Origin: Anaerostipes hominis (ex Lee et al. 2021)
GTDB taxonomy: Bacteria; Bacillota; Clostridia; Lachnospirales; Lachnospiraceae
NCBI RefSeq assembly: GCF_002270485.1
Contig: NZ_NQOG01000020.1
Coordinates: forward strand, 1-51,667
Direction of reading: 5' to 3'
DNA length: 51,667 nucleotides
This document shows positions 34,096 through 43,746 of the stretch, in pieces; the first letter of the stretch is position 1, and each line of letters starts with the position of its first letter. Both the position numbers and the translations under genes were made by a program. A model generated the notes under the pieces. The model saw nothing but the letters and a program-made list of their open reading frames with translations. It was not told the origin of the DNA and made no database searches.

Positions 34096-35271
34096 ATGGG
34101 AAGATTTACACTACCTAGAGATTTATACTTTGGAAAAGGATCACTTGAGTCACTGAAGACATTGGATGGAAAAAAAGCTGTTTTGGTACTCGGCGGCGGT
34201 TCTATGAAACGTTTTGGATTTGTAGACCAGGTTGTCGATTATTTAAAAGAAGCAGGAGTTGAGACAAAATTAATTGAAGGTGTAGAACCGGACCCTTCTG
34301 TAGAGACTGTGTTTAAAGGCGCAGAGGTCATGAGAGACTTTGAGCCGGACTGGATTATTGCGATGGGAGGAGGATCTCCGATCGATGCTGCGAAGGCAAT
34401 GTGGATCTTCTATGAGCATCCGGAAACTACATTTGACGATGTAAAAGATCCGTTTACAGTTCCTCCGCTCAGGAATAAAGCCAAATTCCTTGCGATCCCG
34501 TCAACATCAGGAACAGCTACCGAAGTGACGGCATTTTCTGTTATCACAGATTACAGTTCAGGAATCAAATATCCGCTGGCAGACTTTGAGATCACACCGG
34601 ATATTGCAATCGTAGATCCTGCATTGGCGGAGACGATGCCTCCGAAACTGACTTCCTATACAGGAATGGATGCACTGACTCATGCCATTGAAGCATATGT
34701 GGCAGGACTTCATTCTCCGTTCTCAGATCCGCTGGCATTAGAAGCTATTGAGATGGTGTTTGACAACTTAAAAGCTTCCTACGAAGGGGATATGACAGCC
34801 CGTGAGAATATGCACTATGCACAGTGCCTCGCAGGAATGGCATTCTCCAATGCACTTTTGGGAATCGTACACTCTTTGGCTCATAAGACAGGAGCCGTCT
34901 TTGACACCGGACATATCACACATGGATGTGCAAATGCCATCTACCTGCCGTATGTGATCCAGTTTAACGCGAAGGTTTGTGAGGAACGCTATGCAGCTAT
35001 CGCAAGAAGGATCGGCCTTCCTGGAAATTCCGATAAGGCATTGACTCTTTCACTGATCGAGGCCATCCGCGAGATGAATAAGAAATTAAACATTGTTTCC
35101 AATCTGAAAGATTTTGGAATTAATGAAGAAGAATTTAATCAGAAGAAGAGGATGATCGCAGAGCGCGCCGTGGCAGACGCATGTACGGGATCTAATCCGA
35201 GAGAGACTTCCACAGATGACATGGAAAAAGTTTTGGAATGCATCTACTACGGAAAAGATGTAACATTTTAA
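34096..35271 (+). CDS. iron-containing alcohol dehydrogenase
   Basis: A 391-residue group III alcohol dehydrogenase, NAD(P)H-dependent, converting an aldehyde to an alcohol (or the reverse). The dinucleotide loops LGGGS (32-36) and GGGSPIDAAK (91-100) are present. Iron ligands are Asp192 and His196 (MDALTHAIEAY), His263 (HSLAHKTG) and His276 (HITHGCAN). The true substrate (ethanol, butanol or a diol) cannot be read off. It is a single-gene unit between a Rex-like operator/promoter and a strong terminator. Confidence 0.92.
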   Translation: MGRFTLPRDLYFGKGSLESLKTLDGKKAVLVLGGGSMKRFGFVDQVVDYLKEAGVETKLIEGVEPDPSVETVFKGAEVMRDFEPDWIIAMGGGSPIDAAKAMWIFYEHPETTFDDVKDPFTVPPLRNKAKFLAIPSTSGTATEVTAFSVITDYSSGIKYPLADFEITPDIAIVDPALAETMPPKLTSYTGMDALTHAIEAYVAGLHSPFSDPLALEAIEMVFDNLKASYEGDMTARENMHYAQCLAGMAFSNALLGIVHSLAHKTGAVFDTGHITHGCANAIYLPYVIQFNAKVCEERYAAIARRIGLPGNSDKALTLSLIEAIREMNKKLNIVSNLKDFGINEEEFNQKKRMIAERAVADACTGSNPRETSTDDMEKVLECIYYGKDVTF

Positions 35272-35289
35272 TAAATATACATAATCGAG

Positions 35290-35323
35290 GCCGGGACAGT
35301 TTATGTCCCGGCTGTTCCTTTCC
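35290..35323 (+). terminator. rho-independent terminator after adh
   Basis: GCCGGGACA (35290-35298) pairs perfectly with TGTCCCGGC (35304-35312) around GTTTA, followed by a T-rich run. Confidence 0.88.
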
Positions 35324-35343
35324 TTGTAAGAAGAAGCTGGGCA

Positions 35344-35580
35344 GCAAACATAATTTGTGATGGAGAATCAGTCAATTCTATTCTTGCATCTGATAAAATA
35401 ATATTGGCTGCGCCCATTTATAGTTGGTCGTGTCCAGCACCTGTGAAAGCCTTGCTTGATCGGCTTGTATACGAAGGTATGCTGTCAGAACGTGATTTGG
35501 GATACAATAGTGGATTTATCAGTGATAATAAAACTGATAGAGCAAGAGCATTTGCCAAAAATTTATTGAATAGATGTTAG
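35344..35580 (+). pseudogene. remnant of a flavodoxin-like NAD(P)H-dependent oxidoreductase
   Basis: An uninterrupted frame ending with TAG at 35580 reads ASDKIILAAPIYSWSCPAPV and KALLDRLVYEG, the FMN-binding and following helix of flavodoxin-fold reductases. It then jumps to a short C-terminal part, so the middle is deleted. There is no ATG with an RBS at the 5' end; the sequence begins right after the adh terminator. Confidence 0.65.
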
Positions 35581-35738
35581 TGATTCTTATTGCAGCAAAA
35601 CGGCGCTGTGCTGCGATTGTTTACTGAACAGACCTTCTTTTCAGTCTTGAACTGGAGATTTTATTTTGTAGAATAATCTGATAATTATAGATTGTAATTT
35701 AAATTTTCAAATAATCAGAAAACTTAAGAAAAAAATGC
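35581..35738. other. AT-rich region upstream of gltB
   Basis: No gene. Very AT-rich with ATAATC/GATTAT repeats around 35670-35720; could hold a regulator site for gltB, but no known operator is recognised. Confidence 0.35.
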
Positions 35739-35767
35739 TTTACAAGTTAGATATATTTTTGTATGAT
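35739..35767 (+). promoter_or_regulatory. SigA promoter for gltBD
   Basis: TTTACA (35739-35744) and TATGAT (35762-35767), 17-nt spacer. It shows that the upstream in-frame ATG at 35735 is not transcribed and cannot be the gltB start. Confidence 0.82.
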
Positions 35768-35833
35768 AGATTCCAACAAAGAAATTCTACAAAAAATAAC
35801 ATTTCGAAACTGCTGAATGAAAGGAAGAGATTT

Positions 35834-38800
35834 ATGACGATCAAAAGAGACAACACACCCGGGTTATACGATTCCAGCTTTGAGCATGACAACTGCGGGA
35901 TCGGTGCCTGTGTCAATATCAAGGGAATCAAAAGTCATACTACAGTCGACAATGCATTAAAGATTGTTGAGACACTGGAACACCGGGCCGGAAAAGATGC
36001 GGCAGGGGAGACCGGAGATGGTGTCGGCATTATGCTCCAGATTTCCCATAAGTTTTTTGAAAAGGCATGTAAAGAGTCCGGCATCGGAATCGGAGGAGAG
36101 AGGGAATATGGAGTTGGAATGTTCTTTTTTCCCAATGATGAACTGAAAGTACAGCAGGCCAAAAAGATGTTTGAGATCATCGTGGAAAAGGAAGGCATGA
36201 AGTTCCTCGGATGGAGAGAAGTGCCGACCGACAGCACGGTTTTGGGCAAAAAAGCCATTGAATGTATGCCGAAGATTCTCCAGGCATTTATCGAAAAGCC
36301 GGAGGATGTGGAGAAAGGATTAGAGTTTGACCGCAGGCTGTACATTGTCCGGAAAGTATTTGAACAGAGTAATGAAGAGACCTTTGTGATTTCCCTGTCC
36401 AGCAGGACTATCGTATATAAGGGAATGTTCCTTGTGGGACAGCTCAGAACATTTTTTAAAGACCTTCAGGACCCGGGCTATGAATCTGCAATCGCCCTCG
36501 TTCATTCACGTTTCAGTACGAACACGACTCCGAGCTGGGAGAAAGCGCATCCGTACCGGTTCATCGTACATAACGGTGAGATCAATACGATCCGCGGAAA
36601 TGCAGATAAGATGCTGGCCAGAGAGGAAAATATGGAGTCTAAGTTCCTGAAGGGCCAGATGCATAAGGTAATCCCGGTGGTCAATCCAAACGGGTCCGAC
36701 TCCGCACGGCTTGATAATACCCTGGAATTCCTTGTGATGAGCGGAATGGCCCTGCCGCACGCGATCATGATCACGATACCGGAACCTTGGGAAAACAATA
36801 AAGTCATCAGCCAGAAGAAAAGGGATTTTTACCAGTATTATGCGACGATGATGGAGCCGTGGGACGGACCGGCCTCCATTCTGTTCACCGACGGTGACCA
36901 GGTAGGAGCCGTGCTCGACCGAAACGGCCTGCGCCCTTCCAGATACTACATCACAGATGATGATCAGCTGATCTTATCTTCTGAGATCGGAGTCCTGGAT
37001 ATCGACCCTACCAAGATCCTCGTGAAAGAACGGCTTCGTCCCGGAAAGATGCTCCTGGTGGATACGGTCAGGGGCGAAGTCATCGATGATGATGTGGTTA
37101 AGGAATCTTATGCGGGAAAAGAGCCGTACGGAGAATGGCTTGACAGTAACCTCACAGAACTCAAGGATTTAAAGATCCCAAATCTTCCGGTGCCGTCTTA
37201 TGAGACAGAGCAGAGAGAAAAACTTTTAAAGGCATTCGGATATTCTTATGAGGAAGTAAAAACTGCCATTCAGCCTATGGCGTTAAGCGGCTCAGAGGCT
37301 ATCGCGGCCATGGGTACGGATTCTCCGCTGGCGGTTCTCTCAAAGAAGCATCAGCCTCTGTTTAACTATTTTAAACAGCTGTTTGCACAGGTAACCAATC
37401 CGCCGATCGACGCGATCAGAGAAGAACTTGTGACTTCCACCACTATTTATGTCGGAAAAGACGGAAATATCCTGGAAGAGAAACCGGATAACTGCCAGGT
37501 GCTGAAAGTCCACAATCCAATTCTTACGGACACAGATCTGCTGAAGATCAAATATATGAAGAGAGAAGGCTTTCAGGTAGCGGAGCTTCCGATCGTTTAT
37601 TATAAAAATACATCCCTGGAGAAGGCTCTGGACCGCTTGTTTGTTGAGGCAGACCGTGCTTACAGGGACGGAGCAAATATCATTATCCTGTCTGACAGGG
37701 GAGTAGATGAAAACCATGTGGCGATCCCATCCCTGCTTGCTGTATCTGCCATGCACCAGCATCTGATCAAGACAAAAAAACGGACTTCCGTGGCTCTGAT
37801 CCTTGAGAGCGGAGAGCCGAGAGAGGTTCATCATTTTGCCACGCTGCTCGGATATGGAGCTTGTGCGGTGAATCCATATCTGGCACTGCAGGCCATCCGG
37901 AAGCTGATCGACGATGACCTGCTTCACAAGGATTATTATGCGGCTGTGGAAGACTATACAAACGCAGTCCTTCACGGAATCGTAAAGATTGCATCCAAGA
38001 TGGGGATCTCCACGATCCAGTCTTATCAGGGATCTCAGATTTTTGAGGCCATCGGCATTGACTCTAAAGTGATTGATAAGTATTTTACCAATACAGTCAG
38101 CCGCGTGGAAGGAATCACCCTAAAGGATATCGAAGAAGATGTAGACATCAGACATTCATCTGCATTTGACCCGCTGGGACTGGAAAATGACCTGATGCTG
38201 GAGAGCACAGGCAGCCATAAATTCAGAAGCGGAAAGGAACAGCATCTTTATAATCCGCAGACGATCCACACGCTCCAGATGGCGGCGAGAACAGGAAATT
38301 ACGAGACCTTTAAAAAGTATACCCACATGATCGATGAGGAATTAGAGCCCGGAAATTTAAGAGGCCTGATGGAGTTTAACTATCCCTCAAAGGGAATACC
38401 TATGGATAAGGTTGAGAGTGTGGATTCCATTGTAAAGAGATTTAAGACAGGAGCCATGTCTTACGGTTCTATCTCAGGAGAGGCCCATGAGACACTGGCT
38501 ATCGCCATGAATATGCTGGGCGGCAAGTCCAACAGCGGAGAGGGTGGTGAACGCCCGGAACGGCTGGCTGTGGGAAGAGACGGAAAGAACCGCTGTTCTG
38601 CCATCAAACAGGTGGCATCCGGAAGGTTCGGAGTGACCAGCGAGTACCTTGTAAGTGCGAAGGAAATCCAGATCAAGATGGCCCAGGGAGCAAAACCGGG
38701 AGAAGGGGGGCACCTCCCCGGAAAGAAGGTTTACCCGTGGATTGCAAAGACCCGTCATTCAACGGCGGGAGTGGGGCTGATTTCACCTCCGCCGCATCAC

Positions 38801-40366
38801 GATATTTATTCTATCGAGGACTTGGCACAGCTGATCTATGACTGCAAAAATGCCAACAGAGATGCAAGGATTTCCGTGAAGCTTGTTTCCGAAGCGGGAG
38901 TCGGTACGGTCGCATCTGGTGTCGCAAAGGCCGGGGCCCAGGTTATTCTGATCTCCGGTTATGACGGAGGTACGGGAGCCGCACCGAGAAACTCTATTTA
39001 CAACGCCGGGCTTCCGTGGGAGCTGGGGCTTGCTGAGGCGCACCAGAACCTGATCATGAACAATTTAAGGAACAAGGTTGTACTGGAAACAGATGGAAAG
39101 CTTATGAGCGGAAGGGATGTGGCCATCGCCGCCATGCTTGGGGCAGAAGAGTTTGGGTTCGCAACGGCGCCGCTTGTGACGCTGGGATGCGTAATGATGC
39201 GTGTCTGCAATCTGGATACCTGCCCTGTGGGTGTTGCGACACAGAATCCGGAGCTCCGTAAGCGGTTTGCCGGTAAACCGGAATATGTGGTCAATTTCAT
39301 GCGGTTTATAGCACAGGAGCTGAGAGAATATATGGCGAAACTGGGCGTGGCCACCATCGATGAGCTGGTTGGACGCACAGATTTGTTAAAGCCGACAAAA
39401 GAGACACAAGACAGACACATTGATCTGTCAAGAATCCTGGATACTTCCTATGCCAAGGCAGAAAAGATTGATTACACCCATAAGAAAGTCTATGATTTTA
39501 AGCTGGATAAAGTGGCGGACGAGACGGTTCTTCTGAAAAAACTGAAACCCGCACTTGAGAAAAAACAGAGAAAGAGCATCGAACTGGATGTCACAAACAT
39601 CGACCGTACGTTTGGTACGATCTTCGGGTCCGAGATCACCAGGCGATGGGGAGAAAACACGCTGCCTGACGACATGTACACGGTAAAATGCAGTGGTGCG
39701 GGCGGACAGAGCTTCGGGGCATTTATCCCGAAAGGCCTCACACTGGAACTTGTCGGGGACAGCAACGACTACTTTGGAAAAGGGCTGTCCGGAGGAAAGC
39801 TGGTGGTATATCCGCCGGCCGGCGTCAAGTTTAAACCGGAAGAAAACATCATTGTCGGAAATGTGGCCCTCTACGGGGCTACCAGCGGCAAAGCATTTAT
39901 CAATGGAGTCGCGGGAGAGCGGTTCTGTGTCAGAAATTCCGGGGCTGCTGCCGTAGTGGAAGGCGTGGGTGATCACGGATGTGAATATATGACCGGAGGC
40001 CGTGTCTTAGTCCTGGGTGAGACAGGAAAGAATTTTGCGGCAGGCATGAGCGGTGGTATCGCCTATGTCTTAGATGAGGACAGTTCCCTTTATATGAATG
40101 TCAACAAGGAGATGGTGACCATCGAAAATATCACCTCCAAATACGATGTGCTTGAAGTCAAAGAAATGCTGAAAGAACATGTGGCTTATACCAATTCCGA
40201 AAAAGGAAAGAAGATCCTCAGAAACTTTGAAGAATTCCTGCCGAAGTTTAAAAAGATCATGCCGGTAGACTATAAACGGATGCTGAATCTGATCGTACAG
40301 ATGGAAGAGCGGGGACTCAGCAGTGAGCAGGCGCAGATCGAAGCATTTTATGAGAACGCTAAGTAG
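35834..40366 (+). CDS. gltB: glutamate synthase large subunit
   Basis: GltB (1510 aa) takes ammonia from glutamine and adds it to 2-oxoglutarate, making glutamate. The N-terminal amidotransferase nucleophile is Cys21 in HDNCGIGA, exposed after removal of a 20-residue propeptide. The FMN-binding synthase domain contains GGKSNSGEGGE and KPGEGGHLPG. The [3Fe-4S] ligands are Cys1119, Cys1125 and Cys1130 (CVMMRVCNLDTC). A C-terminal GXGXG beta-helix ends the protein. ATG 35834 with AAGGAAGAG upstream is used rather than 35735, which lies before the promoter. It is followed at 12 nt by gltD. Confidence 0.97.
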   Translation: MTIKRDNTPGLYDSSFEHDNCGIGACVNIKGIKSHTTVDNALKIVETLEHRAGKDAAGETGDGVGIMLQISHKFFEKACKESGIGIGGEREYGVGMFFFPNDELKVQQAKKMFEIIVEKEGMKFLGWREVPTDSTVLGKKAIECMPKILQAFIEKPEDVEKGLEFDRRLYIVRKVFEQSNEETFVISLSSRTIVYKGMFLVGQLRTFFKDLQDPGYESAIALVHSRFSTNTTPSWEKAHPYRFIVHNGEINTIRGNADKMLAREENMESKFLKGQMHKVIPVVNPNGSDSARLDNTLEFLVMSGMALPHAIMITIPEPWENNKVISQKKRDFYQYYATMMEPWDGPASILFTDGDQVGAVLDRNGLRPSRYYITDDDQLILSSEIGVLDIDPTKILVKERLRPGKMLLVDTVRGEVIDDDVVKESYAGKEPYGEWLDSNLTELKDLKIPNLPVPSYETEQREKLLKAFGYSYEEVKTAIQPMALSGSEAIAAMGTDSPLAVLSKKHQPLFNYFKQLFAQVTNPPIDAIREELVTSTTIYVGKDGNILEEKPDNCQVLKVHNPILTDTDLLKIKYMKREGFQVAELPIVYYKNTSLEKALDRLFVEADRAYRDGANIIILSDRGVDENHVAIPSLLAVSAMHQHLIKTKKRTSVALILESGEPREVHHFATLLGYGACAVNPYLALQAIRKLIDDDLLHKDYYAAVEDYTNAVLHGIVKIASKMGISTIQSYQGSQIFEAIGIDSKVIDKYFTNTVSRVEGITLKDIEEDVDIRHSSAFDPLGLENDLMLESTGSHKFRSGKEQHLYNPQTIHTLQMAARTGNYETFKKYTHMIDEELEPGNLRGLMEFNYPSKGIPMDKVESVDSIVKRFKTGAMSYGSISGEAHETLAIAMNMLGGKSNSGEGGERPERLAVGRDGKNRCSAIKQVASGRFGVTSEYLVSAKEIQIKMAQGAKPGEGGHLPGKKVYPWIAKTRHSTAGVGLISPPPHHDIYSIEDLAQLIYDCKNANRDARISVKLVSEAGVGTVASGVAKAGAQVILISGYDGGTGAAPRNSIYNAGLPWELGLAEAHQNLIMNNLRNKVVLETDGKLMSGRDVAIAAMLGAEEFGFATAPLVTLGCVMMRVCNLDTCPVGVATQNPELRKRFAGKPEYVVNFMRFIAQELREYMAKLGVATIDELVGRTDLLKPTKETQDRHIDLSRILDTSYAKAEKIDYTHKKVYDFKLDKVADETVLLKKLKPALEKKQRKSIELDVTNIDRTFGTIFGSEITRRWGENTLPDDMYTVKCSGAGGQSFGAFIPKGLTLELVGDSNDYFGKGLSGGKLVVYPPAGVKFKPEENIIVGNVALYGATSGKAFINGVAGERFCVRNSGAAAVVEGVGDHGCEYMTGGRVLVLGETGKNFAAGMSGGIAYVLDEDSSLYMNVNKEMVTIENITSKYDVLEVKEMLKEHVAYTNSEKGKKILRNFEEFLPKFKKIMPVDYKRMLNLIVQMEERGLSSEQAQIEAFYENAK

Positions 40367-40378
40367 GAGGACAGACGA

Positions 40379-41863
40379 ATGGGAAAACCAACTGGATTTA
40401 TAGATTACGAGAGAAAAGACGCGAGGGCGGAGGAGCCCAGAGAGAGAATCAAACATTATAATGAATTCCACATTCCTCTCCCGACTGAAGAGCAGCAGAG
40501 ACAGGGAGCCAGATGCATGGACTGCGGTGTACCGTTCTGTCAGTCAGGACTGATGCTTGGCGGCATGGCGTCCGGGTGTCCGCTGAATAATCTGGTGCCG
40601 GAGTGGAACGACCTGATTTATACAGGAAACTGGGAACAGGCATTTGAGAGGCTTAAGAAGACCAATCCGTTTCCGGAGTTTACAGGCAGGGTCTGTCCTG
40701 CTCTCTGTGAGGCGGCCTGTACCTGCGGCCTCAACGGGGAGCCAGTCTGCTCCAAGCAGAATGAGCTGAGCATTATTGAATACGGCTATGCCAACGGACT
40801 TGCGGATGCAAAACTGCCAAAGAGCAGGACCGGGAAAAAGGTTGCTGTAATCGGTTCCGGACCCGCCGGGCTTTCGGCGGCCAATTCGCTGAACAAGAGA
40901 GGACATCAGGTTACGGTCTATGAACGTTCAGACAGGGTCGGCGGACTGATGATGTACGGTATTCCAAATATGAAGCTGGAAAAGCAGATCGTGGACCGGA
41001 AGATCAAAATCATGGAGGAAGAAGGCATTATATTTAAGACGAATACGGATGTGGGAAAGGATGTCAAGGCGGAACAGCTGAAAAAAGAATACGACAGCAT
41101 TATCCTGGCATGCGGTTCCTCCCATCCGAGAGACATCGAAGTTCCGGGAAGGGATGCCAAAGGCATTTATTTCGCCGTAGACTTCCTGAAATCCACCACG
41201 AAAGCACTGCTGGACAGCGGACTGAAAGACAACACTTACATCAGTGCCAAAGGGAAGAACGTCATGGTCATCGGAGGCGGCGACACGGGAAATGACTGTG
41301 TGGGAACATCCATCCGCCACGGGGCCAAGAGTGTCATCCAGCTGGAGATGATGCCGAAACTCCCGGATGAGCGCACAGAGAACAATCCGTGGCCGGAGTG
41401 GCCGAGAGTCTGCAAGACAGACTACGGTCAGGAGGAAGCCATCGCTTTATTCGGCCATGATCCGAGAACTTATCAGACAACAGTGAAAGAATTTAAGAAA
41501 AACAAAAAGGGTGATGTATCGAAAGCCGTTATCGTAAAGCTTGAAAGTAAAAAGGATGAGAAAACCGGTCGGATGACAATGGCGGAGGTCCCTGGAACAG
41601 AGAAAGAAATTTCGGTGGATCTTGTGCTGATCGCTGCCGGGTTCCTCGGAAGTGAATCCTATGTGACCGACGCATTCGGCGTAAAACTCAATGAACGTAC
41701 CAATGTAGCCACAGAGCCGGACTCTTTTTGCACCAATGTTAAAAATGTATTTACCGCGGGAGATATGCACCGGGGCCAGTCACTGGTCGTGTGGGCAATC
41801 CGCGAAGGACGGGAAGCGGCGAGAGAAGTCGACCTTCAGATGATGGGATATACAAACCTGTAA
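40379..41863 (+). CDS. gltD: glutamate synthase small subunit
   Basis: GltD (494 aa) brings electrons from NADPH to GltB through FAD and two [4Fe-4S] clusters. The N-terminal cysteine-rich region has Cys46, 49, 54 and 67 and a second group at 106, 110, 114/116 and 124. The FAD loop is VIGSGPAGLSAA (about 148-159) and the NADPH loop VIGGGDTGND (about 297-306). RBS AGGAGG. A terminator follows. No gltC-type LysR regulator is adjacent. Confidence 0.97.
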   Translation: MGKPTGFIDYERKDARAEEPRERIKHYNEFHIPLPTEEQQRQGARCMDCGVPFCQSGLMLGGMASGCPLNNLVPEWNDLIYTGNWEQAFERLKKTNPFPEFTGRVCPALCEAACTCGLNGEPVCSKQNELSIIEYGYANGLADAKLPKSRTGKKVAVIGSGPAGLSAANSLNKRGHQVTVYERSDRVGGLMMYGIPNMKLEKQIVDRKIKIMEEEGIIFKTNTDVGKDVKAEQLKKEYDSIILACGSSHPRDIEVPGRDAKGIYFAVDFLKSTTKALLDSGLKDNTYISAKGKNVMVIGGGDTGNDCVGTSIRHGAKSVIQLEMMPKLPDERTENNPWPEWPRVCKTDYGQEEAIALFGHDPRTYQTTVKEFKKNKKGDVSKAVIVKLESKKDEKTGRMTMAEVPGTEKEISVDLVLIAAGFLGSESYVTDAFGVKLNERTNVATEPDSFCTNVKNVFTAGDMHRGQSLVVWAIREGREAAREVDLQMMGYTNL

Positions 41864-41877
41864 TATGTTTTACATTT

Positions 41878-41918
41878 CCGGAGACGAAGCCAGTTTGGTT
41901 TTGTCTCTGGTTTTTTTC
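41878..41918 (+). terminator. rho-independent terminator after gltD
   Basis: CCGGAGACGAAGCCA pairs with TTGGTTTTGTCTCTGG (several G-U pairs) and is followed by seven T's. Confidence 0.85.
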
Positions 41919-41972
41919 GCATTTTTTCCGTATAATAAAAAGAAAACTTAATGGGAAGGACGGATCAGCGAG

Positions 41973-42524
41973 TTGAAAGAATATAAAGAACTGTTTTTAA
42001 CCTTTTTTAAAATGGGTGCATTTACATTCGGCGGAGGCTACGCCATGCTCCCGATGATCGAACGGGAGGTTGTTCAAAATAAAGGCTGGGCGACGAGTGA
42101 AGAAGTCATGGATTATTTTGCGGTAGGACAGTGTACGCCCGGAGTCATCGCTGTCAATACCTCCACGTTTATTGGATACAAACTGAAGGGTATCAGAGGA
42201 GGTATCACGGCGACATTAGGGTTTACAGCCCCATCATTGATTATTATCATGCTCATCGCAGCTTTTATGACCAATTTCAGTGACCTAAAAGCGGTGCAGA
42301 GTGCATTTTGGGGCATTCGGGTCTGTGTCTGTGTTCTGATGATCAACAGTATCAAGAAGATGGTAAAAGGCGGAGTCGTGGACTGGCTGACGGGTATGAT
42401 ATTTGCGGCCACATTTTTCGGCATGGTATTTTTCATGAGTAATCCTGTGATTTATGTAATCATCGGCGCTGTTTTAGGACTTTTGCTCTGCGGGAAAGTG
42501 CGGAGAGGAGGAGATAGAAAATGA
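41973..42524 (+). CDS. chromate transporter family protein, first half (CHR domain)
   Basis: A 183-residue membrane protein with one CHR domain. The motif FTFGGGYAMLPMIE and QCTPGVIAVNTSTFIG are diagnostic. About five to six hydrophobic segments are seen. Short CHR proteins act as pairs, so this and the next gene probably form one heterodimeric transporter. Chromate is the namesake substrate, but the physiological ion in gut-type anaerobes is unknown. TTG is the start, with GGGAAGGA 12 nt before it. A TATAAT at 41931-41936 may be its promoter (weak -35). Confidence 0.86.
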   Translation: MKEYKELFLTFFKMGAFTFGGGYAMLPMIEREVVQNKGWATSEEVMDYFAVGQCTPGVIAVNTSTFIGYKLKGIRGGITATLGFTAPSLIIIMLIAAFMTNFSDLKAVQSAFWGIRVCVCVLMINSIKKMVKGGVVDWLTGMIFAATFFGMVFFMSNPVIYVIIGAVLGLLLCGKVRRGGDRK

Positions 42525-43099
42525 TCCTTCTAAAGCTGTTCATTGAATTTTTTAAGACCGGACTCTTTGCGCTTGGGGGCGGGCTTGCCACACTTCCGTT
42601 CCTTTACAGCATGGCGGACCGTTTTCACTGGTTTACCCACGCAGATATTGTAAATATGCTGGCAATTTCCGAGTCTACGCCGGGAGCCATCGGCGTCAAC
42701 ATGTCGACTTATTCGGGATTTCATATCGCAGGTATCCCCGGAAGCCTGATCGCCACATTCGGCCTTGTGCTGCCGTCGGTGGTCATTATCATCCTCGTTG
42801 CCAGAGTGCTGGAAAGTTTTAAAAACAACCGTCTTGTGGAGGCAGGATTTTACGGCATCCGTCCGGTGGTGGCCGGATTAATCTGCGCGGCGACTCTGTC
42901 TGTGTTTCAGGTGGCGTTTTTAAAAGATGGTGAACTGGATCTTCATAAAATAGTTTCTTCCATTGACTTTAAATCTGTGATTCTTTTTGTTATATTATAT
43001 ATGATAAATAAAGTAGCAGAGAAACGTGGGAAATCCATACATCCGATTTTCCTGATCGTGTTGTCGGGATGTATCGGGATTGCCGTGCTGGGAGCTTGA
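42521..43099 (+). CDS. chromate transporter family protein, second half (CHR domain)
   Basis: A 192-residue CHR-domain membrane protein, paralogous to the preceding one: FALGGGLATLPFLY and ESTPGAIGVNMSTYSGF align with its motifs. It overlaps the first by 4 nt (ATGA) and so is co-translated. The inside-out difference between halves is typical of split CHR pairs. Confidence 0.86.
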   Translation: MILLKLFIEFFKTGLFALGGGLATLPFLYSMADRFHWFTHADIVNMLAISESTPGAIGVNMSTYSGFHIAGIPGSLIATFGLVLPSVVIIILVARVLESFKNNRLVEAGFYGIRPVVAGLICAATLSVFQVAFLKDGELDLHKIVSSIDFKSVILFVILYMINKVAEKRGKSIHPIFLIVLSGCIGIAVLGA

Positions 43100-43101
43100 T
43101 T

Positions 43102-43692
43102 ATGCATATTTTAGGACACTTTAAGACAATTACAAAACATAAAATCCTTGTGGCCAAAGGCTGTTTTAAGGTGGGACTTTACTACCAGGGTATCATGCAC
43201 GATATGTCAAAGTATTCTCCGACGGAATTTATTCCGGGGGCGAAATACTACCAGGGAAATCAAAGCCCTAACAACATCGAAAGAAGAAAATATGGGATAT
43301 CCAGGGCATGGCTGCACCATAAAGGGAGGAACAGGCATCATTTTGAGTATTGGATCGATTACAGCCTGAATCCTGACGCTAAGGGCCTGGTAGGAATGAA
43401 AATTCCGAAAAAATATATGGCGGAAATGTTAGTGGACAGAATCAGCGCCGGGAAAATCTACAAAAAGAATGATTTTACGAAAGAGAGTCCTCTGGAGTAT
43501 TTTAATAACGGAATCGGGGCATTGATCATGCATGAGGCTTCCAAAGATTATCTGATGATGCTGTTGACAATGTATGCTGAAAAAGGAGAGAAGGAGACAT
43601 TTCGCTATTTGAAAAGAGACTTGAAAGAGGACATCAGCGGCTATGACCGCATTTCTCCTTTTGAGAAAACAGGCCCGGTGCCGATTGGCTAG
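43102..43692 (+). CDS. DUF5662 family protein
   Basis: A 196-residue soluble protein matching DUF5662, common in Lachnospiraceae and of unknown function. It has conserved His/Asp-rich motifs: GIMHDMSKYSP (30-40), AWLHHKGRNRHHFEYW (69-84) and a later MHEASKDYLMMLLTMYAEKGE. HD (33-34) and HH (72-73, 79-80) look like metal ligands of a helical, HD-like hydrolase, but that is inference. The frame extends upstream to 43069 inside the transporter gene; ATG 43102 follows GGGAGC. It is 2 nt after the CHR gene, so it may be co-transcribed. Confidence 0.8.
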   Translation: MHILGHFKTITKHKILVAKGCFKVGLYYQGIMHDMSKYSPTEFIPGAKYYQGNQSPNNIERRKYGISRAWLHHKGRNRHHFEYWIDYSLNPDAKGLVGMKIPKKYMAEMLVDRISAGKIYKKNDFTKESPLEYFNNGIGALIMHEASKDYLMMLLTMYAEKGEKETFRYLKRDLKEDISGYDRISPFEKTGPVPIG

Positions 43693-43711
43693 AATTTCAT
43701 GTATGTACTTC

Positions 43712-43740
43712 TTGAAACTCTCACATACTTCATGTATAAT
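43712..43740 (+). promoter_or_regulatory. strong SigA promoter for the structured RNA
   Basis: TTGAAA (43712-43717), 17 nt, TATAAT (43735-43740). Start near 43747. No coding sequence follows for over 800 nt, so it drives an RNA gene. Confidence 0.85.
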
Positions 43741-43746
43741 AACTTG

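Noticed and set aside
35735-35833. ATG start adding 33 residues to GltB
   Set aside because: It lies upstream of the transcription start implied by TTTACA-N17-TATGAT, and a good RBS precedes ATG 35834.
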